This document shows positions 1 through 8,858 of a stretch of 64,000 bases of DNA, one piece after another. The notes under the pieces were generated by a model that was given only the letters and a program-made list of their open reading frames with translations, was not told the DNA's origin and made no database searches. Made by a program: the position numbers and the translations under genes. The first letter of the stretch is position 1, and each line of letters begins with the position of its first letter. The DNA is from Anthoceros angustus (lineage: Eukaryota > Streptophyta > Anthocerotopsida > Anthocerotales > Anthocerotaceae), in NCBI GenBank assembly GCA_010909165.1, contig MU008179.1, positions 558,001 to 622,000 of the forward strand. Direction: 5' to 3'.

Positions 1-354
1 AGCAGCCGCATACGCCCGCACCATGCTTCCGGATATGGAACAAGGGTTGAGAGATGCAGGTTGTGCGATAAAGGACTTCAGCTACGTCCGAATATCGGAA
101 GGACAACGTACCCACACCTCCCACGTGCGCCATGTCTCCGAGTCCCGAACAATATTCGCAAGATCCGTTTTGGTCTTGCACCGTGTCCCGACGCCATCCT
201 TCAGACAATCCCGTTTTGGAAGGGGCTTCCTTGGTCAGGAACCAGACCTGTTCGCCCATAATATGGTTTAAAGCCTTTTGACCCATAATATGTTCTGCGC
301 CTCTCCCAAGGTGGCTCCTGCAGCAAAGTGCACTTTGCCTCGGCTCACAACTGC

Positions 355-402
355 ATTGAAGGCTGTCAATATTAAAATATTGAAGGCTGTCAATATTAAA
401 AT
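355..402 (+). repeat. 24-bp perfect tandem duplication
   Basis: The 24-mer starting ATTGAAGGCTGTCAATATT is present twice head to tail. The same pair is found in the corresponding spacer of units 2, 3 and 4, so it predates the array. It is AT-rich in an otherwise GC-neutral spacer. No function is evident. Confidence 0.9.
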
Positions 403-633
403 GATGTACGCAGGCATGATGTAGGTATCAGGGAGGCAGATATGCCTGCAATGCATGTCAGTGGCCGCAGATTGGTGAACTTGTTGGTTAGCCCTGAAAG
501 CTGCAAGCAGAACAAGGAGAAGGTATGTGGGCAAGGGCCCCGCCTACGTGGCCAGAACTTGGGGGGCCCCTTGCCCAGCCAGATTGAATAAAAGTCTTCT
601 CAGCTTATCTGCATACTCAAAGGCCCCAGCAAA

Positions 634-871
634 GCTGCAATTGCAAGCAGGAAGCCCGGGCGCAAAGCGAGCATGGCTGCATATGAGATATTTTGTTGCG
701 TGGAAAGCGAGAGTCAGATACACGTAGGGAAAGTCCTCTTCAAAGCTGCAATTGCCCTTGCAAGCAGGAAGCCCGGGCGCAAAGCCAGCATGGCGGCCCA
801 TGGGATTACATGATTTGATGCGTGGAATTTGAAAGCATGGGTCAGATACATGGAGGGTCGAGACTCAAAGT
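634..871 (+). repeat. Two copies of a GLP 5'-flank module
   Basis: Two diverged copies (about 634-728 and 742-871) of a module that begins GCAAGCAGGAAGCCCGGG. It continues through a GAGATATTTTG or GATTACATGATTTG segment, then GCGTGG, then a GTCAGATACA segment. A third relative lies in the flank of the complete GLP genes (about 29334-29420). The shared module suggests that the spacer is built from duplicated GLP promoter pieces. It may carry cis-elements, but none is proven. Confidence 0.7.
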
Positions 872-1173
872 ATTGGAATAGAACATCCTAGATAGATGGG
901 CACATCCCAGATGTGAACAGTCACGCCCTTTCGGGGTGACTACAAAAGGCACAACGTACCCAAGGCATTGACTCTTTCCTAATCATTCTTCCTTCTCCTC
1001 CATCCCTCTCCACATACGCATAGATTGATCTGCCTGATTTCCTATACAAAGCGCACATGAACATTGCACACTGCACAGGCTCGTAAGCCAACGAACTGGT
1101 ACAAAAGCGGGCCGTTGGTCACTGCATTCCAGGTATCCAGCCACGTCATCTCCTCTCGTCGTCTGGATCGAGC

Positions 1174-1362
1174 CATGGCCGCATCCCGGCTCCTGCAGCG
1201 GCGACGGTCGCAGGCGACGCGGAACTGGCGCTGGACTTCTGCGTAACGGACCCGCCGTCCGGCAACTCCATCCGGCCCACCGGAGGCGCCTGCACCATGG
1301 CCGCATCCCGGCTCCTGTTCCTGGCCCTGGCCATGGCAGCAGCAGCCATGCTCCCAGGCGAC
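1174..1362 (+). pseudogene. Truncated GLP 5' ends (two fragments) fused to NOP58, unit 1
   Basis: Fragment one starts at ATG 1174 (MAASRLL). It has lost the middle of its signal peptide and then, after a frame change, reads VAGDAELALDFCVTDPP through to GGAC. Fragment two starts at ATG 1297 and encodes an intact signal peptide (MAASRLLFLALAMAAAA) ending at GD near 1362. Both are homologous to the complete GLP genes (MAASQLLFLAVAMAAAA), but the body, LALDFCVTDPPSG versus VVVDFCVTDPAPG, marks a second paralogue. After 1362 GLP homology stops and NOP58 intron or exon sequence follows. The cupin domain is wholly missing, so no germin function can remain. The pieces may supply a promoter and start codon to the downstream NOP58 remnant. 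Confidence 0.8.
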
Positions 1363-2589
1363 TTTCTGCTCATTATACTCCTTCCACCGCAGGCTGTCAA
1401 GTTCAAGGCTTTTCAAAAGTTTGCAAATACGCTAATACGGCGGAAGCACTTGCGGCAGCCACCGCTATTGTGGACGGCAAGGTATCCAAGGGTCTCAAAG
1501 TTTTTGAAGAAGGAAGTGCGAGGGGCACACTCGCTACTGCCGATTCAAGACTGGCCAAAATCGTCAGCGATAAATTTGTAAAGATAATTGGCATTCTCGC
1601 GTCAGTTGATTCACTGGAGTCCCAGTGACAACATGGTCATAATCTTCAGGACGTGCTTTCTGGTTTGACTGTCACACAACACCAATTGTATATATAACAG
1701 CGCAGTCATGGACCTCATGAGAGGAGTCCGCTCACAGCTAGCTGCGCTCATTAGTGGACTTGCAGGACAACACATGGGTGCCATGAGTCTTGGGCTCTCG
1801 CACAGCCTGTCCAGATACGAACTCAAATTTAGTCCTGATAAGGTGCGGACCTGGGATGACCTTGTAGCGATTAGGTGGAGTTGGAATGCCAGGATCGGGT
1901 TTCCTTGTTAATTATTCTGTCTTTTCTGATGTTTCTTGCTCGTTTAAGAATAGCGTCCAAGCTGAGTTCTCTTTGTTGTTTTGGTCATGGCGTTTCAGGT
2001 GGACACCATGATTGTCCAGGCTATTGGGCTTCTAGATGATTTGGATAAGGAATTGAATACATATGCTATGCGTGTTCGGGAATGGTATGGGTGGCACTTT
2101 CCAGAGCTGGGAAACATTGTTCAGGACAGCATTAAGTACGCAAAAGTAGTGAACTTGATGGGCAGTAGAGAGTGTGGGCGAAATCGACGTCTCCGGAGTA
2201 AGAACTTGCCCCTGCTGCATTGCATGCACTTGGTCTTGGTTGCTGGTCAGTTGACGTTGATTCAGCGCATGATGATGTGCTTGCTTTGCAGATTTTAGAG
2301 GAGGAGGTTGAGGCGGAATGAAGGAAGCTGCTAACGTCTCCATGGGCACAGCAGTTAGTCGGCACGATATGTTAAATATCAAAGCTCTTTGTGACCAAGT
2401 CATAGCCCTTGCAGAATACTGAGGCCAGTTATATGATTATCTGCGAACCAGAATGATTACCATTGCACCCAATCTAACTACAATGGTGGGAGAGCTTGTT
2501 GGTGCCCGGTTGATCGCACATGCTGGGAGTCTTATCAACCTTGCCAAGCAACCAGCCAGTACTGTGCAGATCTTGGGTGCGGAAAAGGC

Positions 2590-2880
2590 GTGTCGCTGGT
2601 CTTGCAGTTGTGTCTGGCGGCCAAGGAGATGTGTGAGGGTGCGGTGAAGGCTTTGCAGGCTGAGGTGGCGCGGCTGACTGATGAGGCGGAGAGGAGCAGG
2701 TCGGAGATGGAGGAAAGGGATAGAGCTCGCTGGTCTGCTGAACAGAAGTCTGAAATGGCGGGGCAGGTGCGGGAGCAAGGGCACCGTGAGTCCGTCGCTG
2801 AGCAGCAGGTGCTTGTTATGAGTAGGAAGGTTGACAGCTGGTCTGCAGCTGTTTTGTGGTTATTTGGTTTTACGTCTTGA
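2590..2880 (+). CDS. Coiled-coil frame embedded in a NOP58 intron, unit 1
   Basis: Between the NOP58 exon ending in GAEK (2587) and the exon starting ALFRALKTK (2908) lies about 320 bp. It contains an open frame of 96 codons whose centre is strongly charged and heptad-like ([20 protein letters not shown], then [10 protein letters not shown]). It ends in a hydrophobic [11 protein letters not shown] stretch. It is not in the NOP58 frame. The whole stretch is much more GC-rich than the neighbouring introns. It recurs in all units. The family is not recognised. It could be a captured gene fragment retained as intron, or chance coding in a GC-rich intron. Confidence 0.35.
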   Translation: MSLVLQLCLAAKEMCEGAVKALQAEVARLTDEAERSRSEMEERDRARWSAEQKSEMAGQVREQGHRESVAEQQVLVMSRKVDSWSAAVLWLFGFTS

Positions 2881-4068
2881 CTTATGCTTGTGCCATCTGT
2901 GATGCAGGCTCTCTTCAGGGCTCTGAAGACAAAGCATGAGACTCCAAAATATGGATTGATCTTTCATGCTTCACTCATTGGGCAGGCTCCCCGAAATTCG
3001 AAGGAAAATTGCTCGCGTTCTTGCTGCCAAATCTGCCCTGTCAACCCGTGTTGATGCTTTGGGAGATGATTCGAACTGCAGTATCGGTCTTGAAGATAGG
3101 CTGAAGGTTTGTGCTTTCTTACTGCAGCTGTGTCTGGATGAGAGTGGCTTGCGAGGTTCACAGTTCATCCGTGGAACTTGCATTAGGGTCCCGACGTTGT
3201 GACGTGTATTTTTATCATGTCTGATATCAGGTGGAGGCCCGCCTAAGGAGTTTAGAGGAGAGCCCTGAAAAGTTAAGTGGGGCCTCTAAGGGAATGCTAA
3301 GATTGAGGCATATGACAAGGACCGAAAGAAGGATGCTCCGGGCCTGATAACCGCTGCCAAGGTATATCTGCCTTTGAGCTCTCCTCTGCATGTTGAGAGA
3401 AACCAGAAGGAAAAGCCTGTTCTTTTAGTTAGGAGCTGCTGGGCCCCTATTGCTGTGATCTTCATGTGGGTTACCTACCTACCAGTGATGTCACCTAGGT
3501 GTTGTACCAGTGAGTGCAACTTTGTTGTGGCATGGCTAACCTAAGATTATGGTTTTCTTCAGTCATACAGCCCAGCAGCCGACTCCACTGTGGGGCTGCC
3601 GCAGCCTGCGGAGACAGCAAGTGGTCAAGAAAAGAAGAAGAAGAAGAAGCGTGAGCCGAAGAACCAGCAGCAGCGCCAGTAGCAGCTATTGAACCAGCTC
3701 CAGAAGAACCTCCGAAGAAGAAGCAGAGGAAACCCGCAGTAGAAGAGGTTGTGGTGACTCCGGTGCCCGAGGAGCAACCGAAGGTTCTGTCTCGGTTCCT
3801 GTCTCTTGTTTAACCCCCGATACCCCCTACTCACGTCCTTCGTGTTCTAAGTCTGTATTTCGCATGTCTCCAGAAGAAGAAGAAAGAGAAGGCTGCTGCT
3901 GCGACTGCCGTGGCAACTCCAACGCCACCAGTTGCAGACCAACAGCAGCCTGTGAAGGTGGTTGTCTTACCTCTTGTTGCTTTTGTCGCTGTATTCATCC
4001 ATGAGAACTTGATCAACGTTCCCGCCCAAATAGTGCGCCTCATTAACCCTGGGTTCCTTCTCCTCAGC

Positions 4069-4073
4069 AGAGC
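4069..4073 (+). repeat. 5' target site duplication (AGAGC) of the unit 1 copia
   Basis: AGAGC directly precedes the TGTAGAGG start of the 5' LTR. The identical AGAGC follows the 3' LTR at 28331-28335. Units 2 and 3 carry a single AGAGC at this place in NOP58, which proves the duplication arose by insertion. Confidence 0.93.
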
Positions 4074-4279
4074 TGTAGAGGTTATGGCTATTAGAGCCCT
4101 AGTTAGGGCACGTTTGAAGATTATACTTTGATTATTACTTAAGTTAATGTGATATGAATAGGCATCTTAGATTCAGTTTTTATAACTACTTTTATATGGT
4201 CTTCAAAACATTATCTTGGTTCACTTTTTCAATTCATACACTCTTTGTTCTACGCTTCGTAAATCCATGTGCCTTCACA
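4074..4279 (+). repeat. 5' LTR of the unit 1 copia
   Basis: The 206-bp LTR starts TGTAGAGGTTATGG and ends GTGCCTTCACA. The matching LTRs are at 6068-6279 (internal copy), 28117-28330 (3' LTR), 48675-48882, 50806-51011 and 63095-63306. TG...CA termini and a flanking target duplication define the ends. Copies differ by small indels and a few substitutions. Confidence 0.93.
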
Positions 4280-4291
4280 TGGTATCGATCA
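4280..4291 (+). other. Primer-binding site (initiator-Met tRNA type)
   Basis: TGGTATCGATCA lies directly after the LTR. The equivalent in unit 4 (48883) reads TGGTATCAGTC. This matches the TGGTATCAGAGC consensus complementary to the 3' end of initiator methionine tRNA, the usual primer of plant copia elements. Confidence 0.85.
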
Positions 4292-4924
4292 TACAATCTC
4301 TTATGTCAATTTGTAGCATGTTGTTCAAATGCTAGCAAAATGCCTAGGCAGTAGAATTTCTAGGCACTTAATTGAAGATTACCAGTCTAGTAGCCAAAGA
4401 AACCCTCATCGGGTACAACAAATTTATAGACTGCACCTAGACATTGCGGATGTAATCCAAGATTGGAATCCATCATCGACACTAGACAAACTAGTTATCA
4501 ATCCACACGAGCCTTCGAATTACATATAGAGGCCATAGAATCCTGTCAACTCCAAATTTGGGCATTTCTTCAAGACTTTGAGAAGTGTCACCGTCTAGCA
4601 GCATCGAACTTCATTAAGTTGATCACTCCAAGGCAATCAGAAATAACCAACCTGCACAGGGTATTACACCATTTAGATCAAAAGGTCTCACAACTTTTTA
4701 GATTGAATCATAAGGCAATGCGTAATAGAAAGAAAAATAGCTACAAATGGGAATGTACCCAATATCCAATGTATGGAAAATATGTTGTCTAATCTTGCTG
4801 TAAATGAGTTGTCGGGTCTAGATTCTGATTAGGATTAGGTTAGAAATCCTGGATGTGGTCACCCCCACACAGAACGTATAAACACATCAAATATCCTCAA
4901 ACAAATGTTTCTCCACCCTCAAAC
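4292..4924 (+). other. Copia leader with a conserved possible upstream frame
   Basis: About 630 bp separate the primer-binding site and the gag start. Every copy (also 6280-6908, 48883-49519, 51012-51656) can be read as a broken frame containing IEAIESQLQIWAFLQDFEKC, HRLAKIELHEVDHSKAIEI, VLHHLDQKVSQLFRLNHKA and MENMLSNLAVNELSGLDSD. The charged or aliphatic spacing and AT-rich codons look protein-like, but no known domain is recognised. Plant copia leaders are usually shorter and non-coding, so this could be an extra reading frame or chance. Confidence 0.4.
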
Positions 4925-5711
4925 ATGGCCTCAGCAAACACCTCCTCAACTACCTCAGCAAATACCTCCACGACAACAACAACAATCAACAACAGAATTA
5001 AGATTGATTTTAAGGAAAAAGACACATTCTCAGGAACCGATTACGACATTTGGTCCATGCGTATGCGCTCCATTCTTGAGGACAATGACCTCACGGGCGA
5101 TCCACGGATGGCACTTATCCCAAACTGTCACAACAAGAACAAATCCGATCGTAGTGGTTAGCGGCATGGGAGAAGACCGATAGAAAAGCAAGAAATGTGA
5201 TCTTATCGGACTTGATAGGACCACGCTCATCACGTGGCCGGTCAGATGCGCCATAGCATGGACCAACTGAACCAACTCTACGATAGATGCAATGAGCGTA
5301 ATAAATGCAACAAGGCATTTTACCAAATGCGAGATGGGTGAAAGTGGTATTTCCGAACACATAAAGAAGTTCGAGGCAGCAGGCTCGATTGGCATCTTGT
5401 GGGATGACGTTGATCGAGGCTCAAGCGACCATAGCTTTGCTAAGTTCTCTTGGACGATTATCATTACCTTCAAGGCGACACAAAATGGAGTCATAAAACA
5501 AGCACAACTTGCGCCAAAAGGGGCAAGGTTGGATTTCACCACATCGGAAGTAATTGGGGCTCTCATAGAGGAAGAAGCCACACGTGGTCGGTTGTCACAT
5601 CAAATGCTACCATTGAGGTCAAGCTCTCTTTGTAGTACGGAGGGAGGGCGAGGGGCGTGGGAGGCCATCCTCCTTACAACAACAGGCCATCTTCATCATC
5701 TTGACTGGGAG
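4925..5711 (+). pseudogene. gag: copia gag, first copy, unit 1
   Basis: The start ATGGCCTCAGCAAAC is followed by a Thr/Ser/Asn-rich N-terminus. The copia Gag core comes next (IKIDFKEKDTFSGTDYDIW, then MRMRSILEDNDL), followed by SEHIKKFEAA and TTSEVIGALIEEEATRG. The capsid-like region is recognisable through several frame changes. Before the zinc knuckle is reached the sequence switches, inside GGAAGAAGCA, to NOP58 exon sequence. Gag forms the virus-like particle of the element in the cytoplasm; this copy cannot do so as written. Confidence 0.8.
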
Positions 5712-6067
5712 GAAGAAGCAGAGGAAACCCGCAGTAGAAGAGGTTGTGGTGACTCCGGTGCCCGAGGAGCAACCGAAGGTTCTGTCTCAGTTCCTGTCTC
5801 TTGTTTAACCCCGATACCCCCTACTCACGTCCTTCGTGTTCTAAGTCTGTATTTCGCATGTCTCCAGAAGAAGAAGAAAGAGAAGGCTGCTGCTGCGACT
5901 GCCGTGGCAACTCGAACGCCACCAGTTGCAGACCAACAGCAGCCTGTGAAGGTGGTTGTCTTACCTCTTGTTGCTTTTGTCGTTGTATTCATCCATGAGA
6001 ACTTGATCAACGTTCCTGCCCAAATAGTGCGCCTCATTAACCCTGAGTTCCTTCTCCTCGGCAGAGT
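5712..6067 (+). pseudogene. NOP58: Duplicated NOP58 tail exon/intron fragment inside the copia, unit 1
   Basis: From about 5712 the sequence repeats NOP58 from the KKQRKPAVEEVVVTPVPEEQ exon, through the KEKAAAATAVATRTPPVAD exon, to the last intron. It ends at AGAGT just before another LTR copy. It shows that the internal duplication copied host sequence, LTR and gag as one block with a period of about 2.0 kb. The splice sites are those of the original. Confidence 0.88.
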
Positions 6068-6279
6068 TGTAGAGGTTATGGCTATTAGAGCCCTAGTTAG
6101 GGCACGTTTGAAGATTATACTTTGATTATTACTTAAGTTACTGTGATATGAATAGGCATCTTAGATTAAGTTTTTATAACTACTTTTATATGCTCTTCAA
6201 AAACATTGTCTTGGTTCACTTTTTTTTCAATTCATACACTCTTTGTTCTACGCTTCCGTGAAATCCATGTGCCTTCACA
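6068..6279 (+). repeat. Internal duplicate copy of the 5' LTR, unit 1
   Basis: Same TGTAGAGG...CTTCACA ends as the true LTRs, followed by TGGTATCGAG (primer-binding site). It is preceded by AGAGT, a one-base variant of the AGAGC duplication. It belongs to the internal tandem duplication rather than to a separate insertion. Confidence 0.88.
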
Positions 6280-6908
6280 TGGTATCGAGTCATACAATCT
6301 CTTATGTCAATTTGTAGCATGTTGTTCAAATGCTAGCAAAATGCCTAAACGGTAAATTTCTAGGCACTTAATTGAAGATTACCAGGTCTAGTAGCCAAAG
6401 AAACCCTCATCGGGTACAACAAATTTATAGACTGCACCTAGACATTGCGGATGTAATCCAAGATTGGAATCCATCATCGACTAGACAAACTAGTTATCAA
6501 TCCACACGAGCCTTGAATTACATATAGAGGCCATAGAATCCTGTCAACTCCAAATTTGGGCATTTCTTCAAGACTTTGAGAAGTGTCACCGTAAACATCG
6601 AACTTCATGAAGTTGATCACTCCAAGGCAATCAAATAACCAACACACATTACACCATTTAGATCAAAAGGTCTCACAACTTTTTAGATTGAATCATAAGG
6701 CAATGCGAATAGAAAGAAAAATAGCTACAAATGGGAATGTACCCAATATCCAATGTATGGAAAATATGTTGTCTAATCTTGCTGTAAATGAGTTGTCGGG
6801 TCTAGATTACGATTAGGATTAGGTTAGAAATCACGGATGTGGTCACCCCACACGAGGCATTATAAACACATCAAATATCCTCAAACAAATGTTTCTCCAC
6901 CCTCAAAC

Positions 6909-7757
6909 ATGGCCTCGGCAAACACCTCCTCAACTACCTCGTAAATACCTCCACGACAACAACAACAATCAACAACGAATTAAGATTGATTTTAAGGAAA
7001 AATGATTCTCGAGGCGATTCGACATTTGGTCCATGCGTATCGTTCCATTCTTGAGGACAATGACCTGCGGGCGATCACGGATGGCACTTATCCCAAACTG
7101 TCTACAAGAACAAATCCGATCGGCCAGTTTGGCGCATGGGAGAAGACCGATAGAAAAGCAAGAAATGTGATCTTATACGGACTTGATAGGACCCTTTGCT
7201 CATCACGTGGCGGGGGCTGTAGATGCGACCATAGCATGGACCAACTGAACCAACTCTACGATGAGATGCAATGGCGTAATAAATGCAACAAAGGCATTTT
7301 ACCAAATGCAGATGGGTGAAAGTGAAGCTGTTTCCGAACACATAAAGAAGTTCAGGGCAGCACGGGCTCGATTGGCATCTTGTAGGATGACGTTGACTGA
7401 GGCTCAAGCAGCCATAGCTTTGCTAAGTTCTCTTCCCGACAGTTATCGTACCTTCAAGACGACACAAAATGGAGTCATAAAGCAAGCACAACTTGCAGCC
7501 AAAAGTGGGCAAGGTTCGGATTTCACCACATCAGAAGTAATTGGGGCTCTCATAGAGGAAGAAGCCACACGTGGTCAAGCTGTCACATCAAATGCTACCA
7601 TTGAGGTCAAGCTCTCTTTGTATGCGAGGCGAGAGGGAGGGCGAGGGGCGTGGGACGAGGCCATCCTCCTTACAACAACAGGCCATCTTCATCATCTTGA
7701 CTGGAGGAAGAAGCCACCATTGGTGCCAAGTAGAAGGCCATTACGAAAAAGAGTGTC
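6909..7757 (+). pseudogene. gag: copia gag, second copy, unit 1
   Basis: Starts ATGGCCTCGGCAAAC. It has the longest open gag segment (7261-7824), with SEHIKKFRAARARLASC, ALLSSLPDSYRTFKTTQNG, VIKQAQLAAKSGQGSDFTT and IGALIEEEATRGQ. The zinc knuckle follows in broken form (HWCQVEGHYEKECQ). At AAGAAA (about 7757-7765) the frame jumps back into leader sequence that begins AAAAATAGCTACAAATGGG. Confidence 0.82.
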
Positions 7758-7953
7758 AAGAAAGAAAAATAGCTACAAATGGGAATGTACCCAATATCCA
7801 ATGTATGGAAAATATGTTGTCTAATCTTGCTGTAAATGAGTTGTCGGGTCTAGATTACGATTAGGATTAGGTTAGAAATCTGGATGTGGTCACCCCACAC
7901 GAGCGTATAAACACATCAAATATCCTCAAACAAATGTTTCTCCACCCTCAAAC

Positions 7954-8858
7954 ATGGCCTCAGAACACCTCCTCAACTACCTCGTAGAAATACCTCCACG
8001 ACAACAACAACAATCAACAACGAATTAAGATTGATTTTAAGGAAAAATGATTCTCGAGGCGATTCGACATTTGGTCCATGCGTATCGTTCCATTCTTGAG
8101 GACAATGACCTCACGGGCGATCCGGATGGCACTTATCCCAAACTGTCACAACAAGAACAAATCCGGCATCGGATGTAGTTTAGCGGCATGGGAGAAGACC
8201 GATGAAAAGCAAGAAATGTGATCTTATACGGACTTGATAGGACCCTTTGCTCATCACGTGTGAGGGGGCTAGATGCAGCCATAGCATGGACCAACTGAAC
8301 CAACTCTACGACGCAGATGCAATGGCGTAATAAATGCAACAAGGCATTTTACCAAATGCGAGATGGGTGAAAGTGAAATTTGTTTCCGAACACATAAAGA
8401 AGTTCGAGGCAGCACGGGCTCGATTGGCATCTTGTGGGATGACGTTGATCGAGGCTCAAGCGACCATAGCTTTGCTAAGTTCTCTTGGCAGATTATCGTA
8501 CCTTCAAGGCGACACAAAATGGAGTCATAAAACAAGCACAACTTGCAGCCAAAAGGGGCAAGGTTGATTTCACCACATCGGAAGTAATTGGGGCTCTCAT
8601 AGAGGAAGAAGCCACACGTGGTCGGTTGTCACATCAAATGCTCACCAGGTCAAGCTCTCTTTGTAGTCACAGTGAGAGGGAGGGCGAGGCGGACGAGGCC
8701 ATCCTCCTTACAACAACAGGCCATCTTCATCATCTTCAGCACCAAGGAGGAAGAAGCACGCCATTGGTGCCAAGTAGAAGGCCATTACGAAAAAGAGTGT
8801 CGTGAAAAAGGCGGAGAGAGCCTAGGAGGACTACCACCTTCAACAAATATTGTACAAC
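7954..8858 (+). pseudogene. gag: copia gag, third copy with zinc knuckle, unit 1
   Basis: Preceded by only about 190 bp of leader. It contains the Gag core, the Arg/Gly-rich basic stretch in decayed form, the CX2CX4HX4C knuckle (HWCQVEGHYEKEC, about 8760-8803) and the linker GLPPSTNIVQ. At 8859 the nested GC-rich element begins. The copia frame resumes as QPKSQVLLARYLATSKNDT after 24733. Confidence 0.82.

Larger units (their letters stand above)
1..1173 (+). other. Unit 1 spacer between the upstream GLP and the truncated GLP
   Basis: No convincing gene is seen. The same spacer recurs at 30195-31788, 37815-39412 and 44186-45778, there preceded by about 420 bp that lie outside the window for unit 1. 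It holds a perfect 24-bp tandem duplication (355-378, 379-402), a 22-bp piece identical to GLP coding sequence (527-548), an AATAAA box (587-592), and two copies of a module also found in the GLP 5' flank (about 634-728 and 742-871). The last 200 bases are a pyrimidine-rich stretch (CTTCCTTCTCCTCC near 990) that looks like a promoter-proximal or leader region. Short frames such as the one starting with MLPDMEQ at 23 exist in all copies but show no domain. Confidence 0.7.
1393..4073 (+). pseudogene. NOP58: NOP58 (box C/D snoRNP core protein) remnant, unit 1, 5' part
   Basis: Translated exons match the NOP58/Nop5 family: an N-terminal part without exon 1 (AVKFKAFQKFANT), the NOSIC/Nop region ([53 protein letters not shown]) and a lysine-rich tail. 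Likely exons are 1393-1577, about 1684-1842, 1999-2197, 2292-2587, 2908-3106, 3231-3361, 3563-3783 and 3874-3957. Most borders are GT-AG, for example AAG|GTTTGT at 3106 and CAG|GTGGAC at 1999. In living plants the protein holds box C/D snoRNAs with fibrillarin in the nucleolus and guides rRNA 2'-O-methylation. Defects: exon 1 absent, 8 extra bases after FANT, a 2-base loss near 2170, an in-frame TGA at 2420-2422, a lost base in the APRNSKGKIAR segment (about 3002), and a copia insertion at 4074. The last exon is 24 kb downstream. Probably a pseudogene; expression is not excluded. Confidence 0.85.

Noticed and set aside
23-271. Open frame starting MLPDMEQGLRDAGC in the spacer
   Set aside because: Present in all spacers only because the DNA is duplicated; its end varies with single-base changes and it has no recognisable domain or supporting splice or promoter context.
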